Of a stretch of DNA of 34,396 nt, positions 6,880 through 15,755 are shown in pieces (the first letter of the stretch is position 1; each line of letters opens with the position of its first letter). The notes below the pieces were generated by a model, which made no database searches, was not told where the DNA came from, and worked only from the letters and a program-made list of their open reading frames with translations. The DNA is from Oscillibacter sp. (GTDB taxonomy: Bacteria > Bacillota > Clostridia > Oscillospirales > Oscillospiraceae). The translations under genes and the position numbers were made by a program. The stretch spans positions 1 to 34,396 of the forward strand of contig JAHHSA010000015.1 of the NCBI GenBank assembly GCA_020025475.1, given 5' to 3'.

Positions 6880-8538
6880 TCACAGCCGGGTCACAACAGG
6901 AATGATCATGGGGCTGCGGCGGGTGTTTTTGAAGAGGTAACTGCTGACAGCGGACTTCACCACACCCTTGAGCTCGCCGTCATCGCGGCCGCGCTTCCGG
7001 GTGACAGACTCGGCGGCATCCATGGCGATGTTTTGCAGCTCCTTCATCAGGTCGCCGGATTCCTTCACGTAGATGAAGCCGCGGGTGATGATCTCCGGGG
7101 CAGAAAGCAGGGCACCGTCATGAGAGGAGACGGGCATCACAACGACGACCATGCCGTCCTCAGCCAGACGCTTGCGGTCCCGCATCACAACAGCACCCAC
7201 GTCGCCCACGCCATTGCCGTCCACATAGACTTCACCGGCGGGCACGGAAGAGGTCATCTTCAGGGTCTTGGCCGTCAGCTCAATCACAGAGCCGTTATCG
7301 GCAATGGCAACATGGTTGCGCTCCATGCCCATGTCCTGCGCCAGCTGCGCGTGGATCTGGAGCATACGCTGCTCACCGTGGAGAGGGATGAAGAAGCGGG
7401 GCTTGGTGAGAGCATGGATGATCTTCAGCTCCTCCTGACAGGCGTGTCCGGAGACGTGGAGCATATCAGCCCGATTGTAGACCACCTTGACGCCCTTGCG
7501 GAAGAGCTCATTGATGACACGGCTCACTGTGACCTCGTTGCCGGGGATGGCGGAGGCGGAGATGATGACCTTGTCGCCAGGCCCCAGCTCCACCTGCTTG
7601 TGGGTGGAGAAAGCCATGCGGTACAGGGCACTCATTTCCTCACCCTGGGAGCCGGTGGTGACGATGACCTGCTTGTTCTTGGGCAGACCCTTGATCTTGG
7701 CGATATCCATGAGGGTGTTTTTGGGCACCTTCATATAGCCCAGAGCGGTTGAGACCTTCATCATGTTCTCCATGGAGCGGCCGGTGACGGCCACCTTGCG
7801 GCCGCATTGGGCGGCGGCGTCCAGCACCTGCTGGATCCGGTGGACGTTTGAAGCGAAGGTGGTGACGATGATGCGCTCATCGCAGTTGGCAAATTGACGG
7901 GTGAAGGTGGCGCCCACTGCCTTTTCAGAGGGGGTGTAGCCGGCACGCTCCACGTTGGTGGAGTCAGCGCACAGAGCCAGGACACCCTCTTTGCCAAGCT
8001 CGCCCAGACGAGCCAGGTCGATGACCTCGCCGTCAATGGGGGTGGAGTCAATCTTGAAGTCGCCGGTATGAACCACGGTGCCCATGTGGGTGTGGATGGC
8101 AAAGGCAACAGAGTCCGCAATGGAGTGGTTTACGTGGATAAACTCCACATTGAATTTACCGGCCCGGACGGTCTTTCCCGCGTCCACGGTGATGAGCTTG
8201 GTACTCTTCACCAGGCCGTGTTCCTCCAGCTTCAGCTTGATGAGACCGGCGGTGAATCGGGTGCAGTAGATGGGCATGTTCACCTGCTTGAGAACATAGG
8301 GAATGGCACCGATGTGGTCCTCATGCGCATGGGTGATAAAGAGACCACGAATCCGAGCCCGGTTTTTGACCAGGTAGCTGACATCGGGAATGATGCAGTC
8401 AATGCCATACATATCGTCGTCGGGGAAAGCCATACCGCAGTCCACCACGATGATTTCGCCGCCAAACTCGTAGGCGGTCATGTTCTTGCCAATCTCATTG
8501 AGACCACCCAGAGGGATGATTTTCAGTTTTTCAGCCAT
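6880..8538 (-). CDS. rnj: Ribonuclease J
   Basis: A 552-residue metallo-beta-lactamase/beta-CASP ribonuclease with 5'-3' exonuclease and endonuclease activity in mRNA turnover and rRNA processing. The N-terminus MAEKLKIIPLGGLNEIGKN is typical of RNase J. The metal-binding motif THAHEDHIGA is visible near residue 75, with later metal ligands in HSIADS and HTGDFKID. The beta-CASP region is in the middle and the C-terminal domain is complete by length. ATG 8538 is chosen because AAAGGAGTAC lies just upstream on the minus strand; an upstream in-frame start at 8604 has no family support. It is transcribed toward the spoVAD remnant from a promoter about 250 bases upstream. Confidence 0.95.
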   Translation of the reverse strand: MAEKLKIIPLGGLNEIGKNMTAYEFGGEIIVVDCGMAFPDDDMYGIDCIIPDVSYLVKNRARIRGLFITHAHEDHIGAIPYVLKQVNMPIYCTRFTAGLIKLKLEEHGLVKSTKLITVDAGKTVRAGKFNVEFIHVNHSIADSVAFAIHTHMGTVVHTGDFKIDSTPIDGEVIDLARLGELGKEGVLALCADSTNVERAGYTPSEKAVGATFTRQFANCDERIIVTTFASNVHRIQQVLDAAAQCGRKVAVTGRSMENMMKVSTALGYMKVPKNTLMDIAKIKGLPKNKQVIVTTGSQGEEMSALYRMAFSTHKQVELGPGDKVIISASAIPGNEVTVSRVINELFRKGVKVVYNRADMLHVSGHACQEELKIIHALTKPRFFIPLHGEQRMLQIHAQLAQDMGMERNHVAIADNGSVIELTAKTLKMTSSVPAGEVYVDGNGVGDVGAVVMRDRKRLAEDGMVVVVMPVSSHDGALLSAPEIITRGFIYVKESGDLMKELQNIAMDAAESVTRKRGRDDGELKGVVKSAVSSYLFKNTRRSPMIIPVVTRL

Positions 8539-8795
8539 AAATAAAGTACTCCTTTGAATTAAAAAATAAGTACAGACAGTGACTGGAGTACAGCTGGAAC
8601 GCAAAATGTGCGTACGCCAAGAAATGACGTCCGTTGTCTGTGCGGCCCTGTTACGCCGCCAGAGGTTCGGTCACGTCATACAAAAACTCCGTTTATTCGT
8701 CTGTGAAATCTATTTAATCGGGGATCACGTGTCACCGATAAAATACAGGGAACGGCGGAGACCTCCATTAGGAATCTCGACGCCTGATTTGACTT

Positions 8796-8824
8796 AGTAT
8801 AGCACAAGCAGGCGGCTTTGTATA
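8796..8824 (-). promoter_or_regulatory. Probable RNase J promoter with ~250-base leader
   Basis: On the minus strand, TATACA (8824-8819), a 17-base spacer and TATACT (8801-8796) form a plausible promoter. Transcription would begin near 8790, leaving a leader of about 250 bases before ATG 8538. No named riboswitch was recognised in it. Confidence 0.5.
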
Positions 8825-8864
8825 CAGGTTCTTTCGAAAATTGACCATTGATTGGTAAAAACTC

Positions 8865-8938
8865 TTGACAGATTTTGTGAACATGGTACGATATATTTAC
8901 AAAAGATACAAAAAGTTTTGCATTTTTTGCAAAAACTT
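8865..8938 (+). promoter_or_regulatory. Promoter and operator-like palindrome of the LacI-family gene
   Basis: TTGACA (8865-8870), a 16-base spacer and TACGAT (8887-8892) make a strong promoter candidate. Just downstream, AAGTTTTGCA (8913-8922) and TGCAAAAACTT (8928-8938) form an inverted repeat with one extra base, positioned where a repressor could block transcription. A second hairpin, TCCTGC/GCAGGA (8961-8979), lies in the roughly 235-base leader. Autoregulation is inferred. Confidence 0.55.
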
Positions 8939-9134
8939 CTTCTGCATTGAGGGAAATTTTTCCTGCATAAGGCGCAGGAGCCCATCAGAATCTTAAACTT
9001 GAAAAACGAACGATTGCCCGAACCGACGGGGCGGCAGCACCCTTTTGGAACGGGCGGGAACAGGTGGATTCTTTGTCCTGGCAGCTGCTGAGTGGCACCC
9101 GGAGCCCCTGTCATCGGGAAAGAGAGGAGCCAGT

Positions 9135-10160
9135 ATGCGCGCTACCATCAAAATGATTGCGGAAAAGGCCGGTGTTTCCAACGGTACAGTGGATCGGGTC
9201 CTGCATGACCGACCCTATGTCAAGGCGGAGGTGCGGGAGCGGGTACTTCAGGTGATGCGGGAGCTGGACTATCAGCCTAACCGCATGGCCAGTGCCCTGG
9301 CTACCAGCGGAACTGCCCGGAGGTTTGCCGTGGTTCAGCCTGTGTGGGAACCCTATATCGGCGAGTCCATTCAGGAGGGCATCAAGCGCTTCCGGGAGGA
9401 ACGCCGGGACTACAATCTGGCTGTGGACATCTATGAATATACGAAGTCGGACACCCAGGCATGTTTGACCCAGCTGGCCAAAGCTGCGGCTACGGAGCCG
9501 CAGGGCATTGCCATCAGCGCATCTGACAGCCCGGAAATCCGGGAGTGTCTGCGGGATCTGGCGGAAAGACGGATTCCCGTGGTGACCTTTAACTCGGACA
9601 TCCCCGGGGCACCCCGTATGTGCTATGTAGGGGAGGATGCCCACCGGGCGGGCCGGATTGCCGGTGAGATTGCCTCCAAGTATGTCCACCAAGGCGATGG
9701 TATTCTGGTGGCCTATGCCGGTCCTGCCTATGCCGGCCACAAGGCTCGTGCAGACGGGTTCCTGTCCCGGATGGATGAGCTGCACTTTGCCCGGGAGCGG
9801 TGCCGCGTGATCTTTACCAACAGCGATTACGAAACTACATACAAAGAGGTGTCCAAGGCGCTGCAGGAGGACCCGCGCATTGGCTGCGTGTACATGGCCA
9901 ACAGAAGTGTTCTCGCCTGCGTGGCGGCAATCCGGGCGGCTGGCCGGACCGGACAGGTCCGGGTTCTGGCGCACGACTGTGATCCGGAGGTTTGCCAGCT
10001 GCTGCGGGACGGCAGCGTGGACTTTACCATCGGTCAGGATTTTTCTTACCAGAGCTATCAGGCTCTGACAGTGCTTTTTGACTCTGCGGTGGATCACCAG
10101 CTGCCGGATCAGGATTTTTACTATCCCACCAGCCCCATTCTCAACGCAGAGATGATTTGA
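9135..10160 (+). CDS. LacI family transcriptional regulator
   Basis: A 341-residue regulator with an N-terminal LacI helix-turn-helix (residues about 3-50: TIKMIAEKAGVSNGTVDRVL, ending LDYQPN) and a periplasmic-binding-protein-like sensor domain (about 60-335). The sensor domain is of the sugar-binding type (segments FVVxQP-like FAVVQPVWEPYIG, PVVTFNSDIP, and a C-terminal FTIGQDF). ATG 9135 is chosen because GAGAGGAGC precedes it and the HTH begins immediately; an in-frame ATG at 9045 would add 30 unrelated residues. No sugar transport or catabolic genes adjoin it in the window, so its ligand and targets cannot be told from context. Confidence 0.9.
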   Translation: MRATIKMIAEKAGVSNGTVDRVLHDRPYVKAEVRERVLQVMRELDYQPNRMASALATSGTARRFAVVQPVWEPYIGESIQEGIKRFREERRDYNLAVDIYEYTKSDTQACLTQLAKAAATEPQGIAISASDSPEIRECLRDLAERRIPVVTFNSDIPGAPRMCYVGEDAHRAGRIAGEIASKYVHQGDGILVAYAGPAYAGHKARADGFLSRMDELHFARERCRVIFTNSDYETTYKEVSKALQEDPRIGCVYMANRSVLACVAAIRAAGRTGQVRVLAHDCDPEVCQLLRDGSVDFTIGQDFSYQSYQALTVLFDSAVDHQLPDQDFYYPTSPILNAEMI

Positions 10161-10174
10161 AGTCCGCTTTGACG

Positions 10175-10398
10175 ACGCAATCTGCACATTGCGTATGCAC
10201 TTAGCTTGTTTAAAAGACATTTTCACCAGCTAAGTGCCAATTTCATCCTTTCATCAAGTTTGAAATTGGGTATGATTTTACATGCAAGGGGTCTGAATCC
10301 CTTGCATGCATTCCCCGCGACTCAGGATCATCCGTCTGTCGCACAGTTTTCAGACAGCCTGTGCCGTGCCGCTGAATCTCAGCGGCACGGCTTTTTTT
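10175..10398 (+). ncRNA. Tandem hairpin array, candidate structured RNA
   Basis: This 224-base stretch between the LacI-family gene and gdpP folds on paper into six successive hairpins: 10175-10181/10188-10194 (7 pairs), 10197-10205/10229-10237 (9), 10237-10245/10261-10269 (9, sharing one base), 10281-10290/10299-10308 (10), 10341-10346/10359-10364 (6) and 10364-10375/10379-10390 (12) followed by seven T. The last is a strong terminator. No protein frame or known RNA family was recognised. It may be an independent small RNA or a structured 3' untranslated region of the regulator gene. Confidence 0.4.
10364..10398 (+). terminator. Strong terminator before gdpP
   Basis: A perfect 12-base stem (10364-10375 with 10379-10390, loop ATC) is followed by CTTTTTTT. 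It ends transcription coming from the LacI-family gene or from a small RNA just upstream. Confidence 0.93.
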
Positions 10399-10400
10399 GG

Positions 10401-10429
10401 TTGCCAATCTACATGGAAAATGCTATATT
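10401..10429 (+). promoter_or_regulatory. Promoter of the gdpP-rplI-dnaB-tilS-hpt-ftsH operon
   Basis: TTGCCA (10401-10406), a 17-base spacer and TATATT (10424-10429) lie directly after the upstream terminator and about 50 bases before gdpP. Confidence 0.75.
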
Positions 10430-10478
10430 GGAAAAGTAAAATCCATTCTTATGCCTTCCGGTAAAAGGAGTTGCGATA

Positions 10479-12473
10479 ATGAACAATAAAAAACTCTCCC
10501 GTCTGCTGGAACCCAACTTAAAGTTGTATTTTCTGTGCATGGGTCTGTTCTGCCTGCTGGCAATGACGGTCAGCCCGCCGCTGGCTGCGGCGGAGGCAGT
10601 GGCCACCGTGGCGCTGTATGTCTATTTCAACCGTGCCAATCAGAAGCGACGCCAGGGTATTTTGCAGTACATCGATACTGTAACCGGCAGTGTGGATACC
10701 GCCAGTAAGTCCACGCTCATCAACTCTCCGCTCCCCATTATGGTTTTCCGACCTGACACTGGTGAGGTCATCTGGAGCAACGAGAACTTTTTGCAGCTGG
10801 CAGGCGTGCGGGAGCATCTCTTTGAGATGCGGGTGGAGGATGCCGTGCCTCAATTTCCTGTCCAGTGGCTGCTGGAGGCCAAGCAGGAGTGCCCGGACCG
10901 CGTGGTTATGAACAACCGCCGCTTCCGGGTTTACGGCTCTCTGGTCCGGGCCAAGGGTCGGGGCGGTGAGCAGAACCTGGTGGCCACCACCTACTGGGTA
11001 GACACCACCGATGCTGACGAACTGCGGGAAAAGTACGAGAATTCTCGTCCCGTTCTGGCCATCCTGAATGTGGACAATTATGAGGATCTGATGAAGGCCT
11101 GTGCCGACACCCAGCGCAGCGCCGTACTGGCCCAGATCGATGAGAAGCTGACCACCTGGGCCACTGCGGGCCAGGGGCTGCTGGTGAAAACAGACCGGGA
11201 TCACTATCTGTTTATTTTCGAGGAGCGCCATTATCAGCACTTTGTGGAGGACAAATTCTCCGTTCTGGACACCATCCGGGATATCAAGGTGGGAGACGGC
11301 GTGAATCCCACCCTCTCCATCGGCATCGCCAAGGACGCCGAGAGCATGGAGGAACTGTACAAAAATGCAAATCTCTCGCTGGAGATGGCGTTGAGCCGCG
11401 GCGGCGACCAGGCGGTGGTCCGTGGAAAGGTGGATTTTGCCTTCTACGGCGGCCGTACCAAGACCACAGAGAAACGGACCAAGGTGAAGTCGCGTGTGAT
11501 GGCCAATGCGCTCAGTGAGCTGATCGCCGATGCCAAAGAGATTTATATTATGGGTCACAGCTATGCGGACATGGACGCTGTGGGCGCTGCTGTGGGCGTG
11601 TGCTGCGCGGCCCGAACCATGGGCAAGCAGGCCCGTATTGTCATCAACCTGGAACACAATGCCTCTCAGGCAGTGCTGAAGAAAGTCCGGGCGCTGCCAG
11701 CTTACAGCGATGTGTTCGTCTCTGCGGGCGAGGCATTCCTGAAGATCCAGCCCGGCGCACTGCTGATCGTGGTGGATACCAACCGCCCCGATCTGGTGGA
11801 GAGTCAGCAGCTGCTGGAGACCTGCAACAAGGTGGCGGTCATTGACCACCATCGCCGTGCTGCCAGCTATATTGAAAACGCAACTTTCAGCTTCCATGAG
11901 CCCTACGCCTCTTCCGCTTCGGAACTGGTGACGGAGCTTCTGCAATACATGGTAGAGCCCACCGACCTTTTGCGGGAGGAAGCAGAGGCGCTGCTGGCCG
12001 GCATTGTGCTGGATACCAAGCACTTCACCCTTCGCACCGGCGGACGCACCTTTGAGGCGGCGGCCTTCCTGCGCCGTGCCGGCGCGGATACGGCGGATGT
12101 GCAGCGGCTGTTCCAGAACGATCTGGAGGACATGGTTTCCCGCTACGATATTATCCGGCGGGCGGAGCTGTACCGTGGAGACATTGCCCTGTCGGTGATC
12201 CCACAGGACGGTGTGGACCGTGTAGCGGCTGCCCAGGCCGCAGATGAGCTGCTGATGCTCAAGGGCGTACACGCGTCCTTCGTGGTCTACCGCAACGGCA
12301 GCGACGTGCTGATGTCTGCCCGTTCCCTGGGTGAGATCAATGTCCAGGTGATCCTGGAGGCGTTGGGCGGAGGCGGCAACTCTTCTACAGCAGGCGGCCG
12401 TGTGGAGAATGCAACCCCTCTGGCTGTGAAGAATCGTCTGATGGAGGCTATTGACGCGTATTTTGAGAGCTGA
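10479..12473 (+). CDS. gdpP: Cyclic-di-AMP phosphodiesterase GdpP (DHH-DHHA1)
   Basis: A 664-residue membrane-anchored phosphodiesterase that hydrolyses c-di-AMP to pApA. Two N-terminal membrane segments lie within about residues 13-52, followed by a PAS-like region, a degenerate GGDEF domain (about 175-305), and the catalytic DHH domain. Catalytic motifs are visible: GHSYADMDAVG (His360, Asp364, Asp366), VVDTNRPD, DHH at 456-458, and DTKHF. The C-terminal DHHA1 domain ends with GGGGNSSTAGG. AAAAGGAG precedes ATG 10479. Placement just before rplI and dnaB is the canonical Firmicutes arrangement. Confidence 0.95.
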   Translation: MNNKKLSRLLEPNLKLYFLCMGLFCLLAMTVSPPLAAAEAVATVALYVYFNRANQKRRQGILQYIDTVTGSVDTASKSTLINSPLPIMVFRPDTGEVIWSNENFLQLAGVREHLFEMRVEDAVPQFPVQWLLEAKQECPDRVVMNNRRFRVYGSLVRAKGRGGEQNLVATTYWVDTTDADELREKYENSRPVLAILNVDNYEDLMKACADTQRSAVLAQIDEKLTTWATAGQGLLVKTDRDHYLFIFEERHYQHFVEDKFSVLDTIRDIKVGDGVNPTLSIGIAKDAESMEELYKNANLSLEMALSRGGDQAVVRGKVDFAFYGGRTKTTEKRTKVKSRVMANALSELIADAKEIYIMGHSYADMDAVGAAVGVCCAARTMGKQARIVINLEHNASQAVLKKVRALPAYSDVFVSAGEAFLKIQPGALLIVVDTNRPDLVESQQLLETCNKVAVIDHHRRAASYIENATFSFHEPYASSASELVTELLQYMVEPTDLLREEAEALLAGIVLDTKHFTLRTGGRTFEAAAFLRRAGADTADVQRLFQNDLEDMVSRYDIIRRAELYRGDIALSVIPQDGVDRVAAAQAADELLMLKGVHASFVVYRNGSDVLMSARSLGEINVQVILEALGGGGNSSTAGGRVENATPLAVKNRLMEAIDAYFES

Positions 12474-12586
12474 TTCCAGGGTGTGATCAGGTGAAACAAT
12501 CCATCATACCATGCTGATACCGGGCCGCATCCGGCACCGGGTGTTTCTTTTTGACAATTTAAATCAATAGTTAGGAGATAACAGTT

Positions 12587-13036
12587 ATGAAAGTCATTTT
12601 ACAACAGGACGTGAAGGGCCAGGGCAAAAAGGGCCAGATGGTGGAGGTTTCTGAGGGCTATGCCCGGAATTTCCTCCTGCCCCGCAAGCTGGCCATTCTG
12701 GCTACCGCGGATGCCATCAACACCATGAACCTGAAGGAGAAGGCACGCCGTGCTGAGGAGGCCCGCCAGAAGGAAGAGGCGCTGGCTATGGTGGAAAGAC
12801 TCAAGGGCTGCATGGTAAAGCTGACCGCCAAGGCCGGCACCGGTGGCCGTTTGTTCGGAGCCATTACCAACAAGGAAATCTCCGAGGGCCTGAAGGAGCA
12901 GTTCGGCCTGGAGATCCCCAAGCAGAAGCTGGTGCTGGAGGAGCCCATCAAGTCCTTCGGCGGCTATCAGGTCAAGGCCAAACTGGGCTTTGAAATTACT
13001 GGTACCGTGAATGTGACCGTCTGCGAGGAGAAATAA
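12587..13036 (+). CDS. rplI: 50S ribosomal protein L9
   Basis: A 149-residue bL9, normal length. The N-terminal RNA-binding domain shows the signature GQKGQMVEVSEGYARNFL-like run (here GKKGQMVEVSEGYARNFLLP), followed by the long connecting helix (about 45-75, rich in Ala, Glu, Arg) and the C-terminal domain. The site TTAGGAGATAAC precedes the ATG. A GC-rich imperfect hairpin followed by T residues (about 12518-12552) lies in the gap after gdpP and may attenuate transcription, but no separate promoter was seen. Confidence 0.97.
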   Translation: MKVILQQDVKGQGKKGQMVEVSEGYARNFLLPRKLAILATADAINTMNLKEKARRAEEARQKEEALAMVERLKGCMVKLTAKAGTGGRLFGAITNKEISEGLKEQFGLEIPKQKLVLEEPIKSFGGYQVKAKLGFEITGTVNVTVCEEK

Positions 13037-13081
13037 GAGACAAAAATGCTGCCAGAATGCAACCATGGGAGGTGATGCCTG

Positions 13082-14434
13082 ATGGCAATGGAAGACCTGC
13101 TGCTGCGACAGATGCCGCATAGTCTGGAAGGTGAGCAGGCGGTACTGGGCTCTATGCTCATTGACGCCGACTGCGTCAAGGATGTTATGGATAAGCTGCG
13201 GCCGGATGATTTCTATCTGCGCCAGAACCGGGAGATCTTTGAGACCATTTACTCCATGTTCTCCTACGGCCGACCCATTGACGGTCTCACCGTCTGCGAG
13301 GAGATGCAGAAGGCGGGGCTCTATGATGAGCAGACCACCCGGAGCTACCTGGCACAGCTGATGGATATCACGCCTACCAGCGCCAACGTCATGGAGTACG
13401 TGGGCATCGTCCGGAACAAGGCGTTGCTGCGGGGCGTGGCCCAGGCGGCCTCCGAGATCACTGCATTGGTGCAGGAGGGCGTGGGCGAGGCCGGCGAGAT
13501 CCTGGAGGCCGCGGAGCAGAAAGTGTACGCCATCCGCCGTGGTCAGAGTGCCCAGAGTATGGTGCCGCTGCGCCAGGTGCTGCCCGATGTGCTGGATCGG
13601 CTGGGAGAGATGAGTGAGAGCGAAAACCACCTGCCGGGCCTTTCCACCGGCCTTTCCGCCGTGGACCAGAAAATCACCGGTCTTAACAAGTCCGACCTGA
13701 TTCTGCTGGCTGCCCGACCTGGTATGGGTAAAACCTCCTTCGCCCTGAATATCGCCCTGAATGTGGCGAAAAACACCGGCATGAAGGTGGCCGTGTTCTC
13801 CCTGGAAATGTCCCGGGAGCAGCTGGCCTCCCGTATGCTGAGTACCGAGGCACTGGTGGAGAATAACCGCCTGAAGACTGGCTACCTGCGCGAGACCGAT
13901 TGGGAGAAAATTGCCGGTGCGGCCACAGTTTTGAATAAGGTGGATATCTATATAGATGACAACCCCATGCTGTCGGTGGCCGATATGAACGCCAAATGCC
14001 GCCGTATGGACAACTTGGGCCTGGTGGTCATCGACTACTTACAGTTGATGACCTCCTCCGGACGCAGCGGTGCCAGCGGCGAAAACCGCCAGCAGGTGGT
14101 GTCTGATATGTCCCGGATGCTCAAGATCATGGCAAAGGAGCTGATGGTCCCCGTCATCTGCCTGAGCCAGCTGAGCCGTGCCAATGAAAAACGTGACGAC
14201 AAGCGCCCCATGCTCTCGGACCTGCGTGAATCCGGCGCAATCGAGCAGGACGCCGATATCGTCCTGTTCCTTTACCGGGACGACTATTACAACGAAGATT
14301 CTGAAAAGCACAACATAGCCGAGTGCATCGTGGCGAAAAACCGCCACGGCGAGACCGGCAAGGTAGAGCTGCGGTGGATGCCAGAGTACACCCAGTTCAC
14401 TACGTTGGACCGCCGCTATGAAGAAGATGACTGA
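13082..14434 (+). CDS. dnaB: Replicative DNA helicase DnaB
   Basis: A 450-residue replicative helicase (called DnaC in Bacillus). The N-terminal domain begins with the typical PHSLEGEQAVLGSML, followed by a linker and the RecA-like motor domain with Walker A ARPGMGKT (residues 211-218), Walker B LVVIDYLQLM, and the arginine-finger region ending DLRESGAIEQDADIVLFLYR. The ribosome site GGGAGGTGATG precedes ATG 13082. Its 3' end overlaps tilS by 17 bases, consistent with one operon. Confidence 0.97.
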   Translation: MAMEDLLLRQMPHSLEGEQAVLGSMLIDADCVKDVMDKLRPDDFYLRQNREIFETIYSMFSYGRPIDGLTVCEEMQKAGLYDEQTTRSYLAQLMDITPTSANVMEYVGIVRNKALLRGVAQAASEITALVQEGVGEAGEILEAAEQKVYAIRRGQSAQSMVPLRQVLPDVLDRLGEMSESENHLPGLSTGLSAVDQKITGLNKSDLILLAARPGMGKTSFALNIALNVAKNTGMKVAVFSLEMSREQLASRMLSTEALVENNRLKTGYLRETDWEKIAGAATVLNKVDIYIDDNPMLSVADMNAKCRRMDNLGLVVIDYLQLMTSSGRSGASGENRQQVVSDMSRMLKIMAKELMVPVICLSQLSRANEKRDDKRPMLSDLRESGAIEQDADIVLFLYRDDYYNEDSEKHNIAECIVAKNRHGETGKVELRWMPEYTQFTTLDRRYEEDD

Positions 14435-15755
14435 GCTGCCATCCGCTGAGCAGCGCCTGGATGCACTGACGGCACAGCGGGTCCTCTGCGCCGTCTCCGG
14501 TGGCATGGACTCCATGTGCCTGCTCCATTTTGTGCTCTCCTGGGGCCGAAAACGGGGAGTAGAGGTGGCAGCTGCCCATTTCAACCACCAGCTTCGGGGC
14601 TGCCAGGCCGACCGGGATGAGGCATTTGTCCGGGAAATCTGCCAGGACTGGGGGGTCACACTCTACACGGGCCGGGGGGATACCCGGGGCCTGGCGGCAG
14701 AGCAGGGTCTCTCTCTGGAGGAAGCGGCCAGAACTCTGCGCTACCGCTTCCTGCGGGAGACAGCACAGCGGGCGGACTGCCAGGAGATCCTGACGGCCCA
14801 CCACGCACAGGACAACGCCGAGACCATGCTTTTAAACCTGGTGCGGGGGACTGGACTGCGGGGACTGACAGGCATTCCGCCCAGTCGGGACCATGTCACC
14901 CGCATTTTCCTGGAGACCTCCCGGGAGACGCTGGCGGCTTATGCGGCTGATCACCACATCTCCTGGGTGGAGGACGAGACCAATCTGGACCCGGATGCCG
15001 CTGCCCGGAACCTGCTGCGTTGGAAGGTGCTGCCACTGCTGCGGGAGCTGAACCCGAGAGCGGTGGAGCACATGACCGGTACCGCCGGTCAGCTGCGGGA
15101 GATAAATGCCATGCTGGAAGCTGAGATCCAGCAGACGGTGGAGACTGCCGAGATTGCCGATCACACCGTGTCCATTCCGCTTCCGCCGCTTCTGGAGGCT
15201 GCCGGACCGATTCGCTCCGGAGTGCTGCTGCGGCTCTTTGAACTGTTGGGCGCAGGCCGGAAGGATGTGGGCGCGTCCCACATTGAGGCACTGACCAAAT
15301 TGGCACAGCGGGGCGAGGGACAGCTGAATCTGCCCCACGGTGTCACAGCCGCTTGCAAACAGGGGCGTCTCATTTTGACGCAGCCGAAGCGGAACACAGA
15401 GCGGGTGCTTCTGGAAATGGACTGTCTCTGCCGCTGGGGTACCTATCGCCTGATGTTGACGGATCGGAAGACCGGCCCCGGCCTCTGGCTGGGGGGAGAC
15501 GGCCCGATCTTTGTGGGGCCATGTCCGCCGGGCGGGCGTCTGACGCTTCCCCAAAGCCGGGGGGCACGCACCATCAAGCGGCTTTGCCTGGATCGCGGCA
15601 TCAGCCTGGAAAAGCGGGATGCACTGCCCGCAATTTATGTGAGAGACCAACTGGCTGCCGTTTGGCAGCTGGGTGTAGATGTAAAATTCCTTCCGGAGGG
15701 AAGCGCCCGCCGATTCATTCAAATTCACACAAATACAGAGGAGAACGAACTATGA
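14418..15755 (+). CDS. tilS: tRNA(Ile)-lysidine synthase TilS
   Basis: A 445-residue N-type ATP pyrophosphatase that attaches lysine to C34 of the tRNA-Ile CAU anticodon, changing its decoding to AUA. The PP-loop SGGMDS is at residues 27-32; further conserved parts are AAHFNHQLRG and LTAHHAQDNAETMLLNL. The C-terminal TilS domain includes the basic GARTIKRLCLDRGI segment. ATG 14418 overlaps dnaB; a second ATG at 14427 is also possible. The stop overlaps the hpt start in ATGA (15752-15755), a sign of translational coupling. Confidence 0.95.
   Translation: MKKMTELPSAEQRLDALTAQRVLCAVSGGMDSMCLLHFVLSWGRKRGVEVAAAHFNHQLRGCQADRDEAFVREICQDWGVTLYTGRGDTRGLAAEQGLSLEEAARTLRYRFLRETAQRADCQEILTAHHAQDNAETMLLNLVRGTGLRGLTGIPPSRDHVTRIFLETSRETLAAYAADHHISWVEDETNLDPDAAARNLLRWKVLPLLRELNPRAVEHMTGTAGQLREINAMLEAEIQQTVETAEIADHTVSIPLPPLLEAAGPIRSGVLLRLFELLGAGRKDVGASHIEALTKLAQRGEGQLNLPHGVTAACKQGRLILTQPKRNTERVLLEMDCLCRWGTYRLMLTDRKTGPGLWLGGDGPIFVGPCPPGGRLTLPQSRGARTIKRLCLDRGISLEKRDALPAIYVRDQLAAVWQLGVDVKFLPEGSARRFIQIHTNTEENEL

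Noticed and set aside
10175..10398. Hairpin array considered as a T-box or tmRNA
   Set aside because: No T-box GGGTGG-type sequence, no tRNA-like ends and no tag frame; the downstream gene is not amino-acid related.
10518..12272. Long open frame antisense to gdpP
   Set aside because: Same reason: a shadow of a well-recognised gene on the other strand, with no ribosome site.
12552..12580. TTGACA upstream of rplI considered as a separate promoter
   Set aside because: No acceptable -10 at 16-18 bases; the sequence there is the ribosome site.
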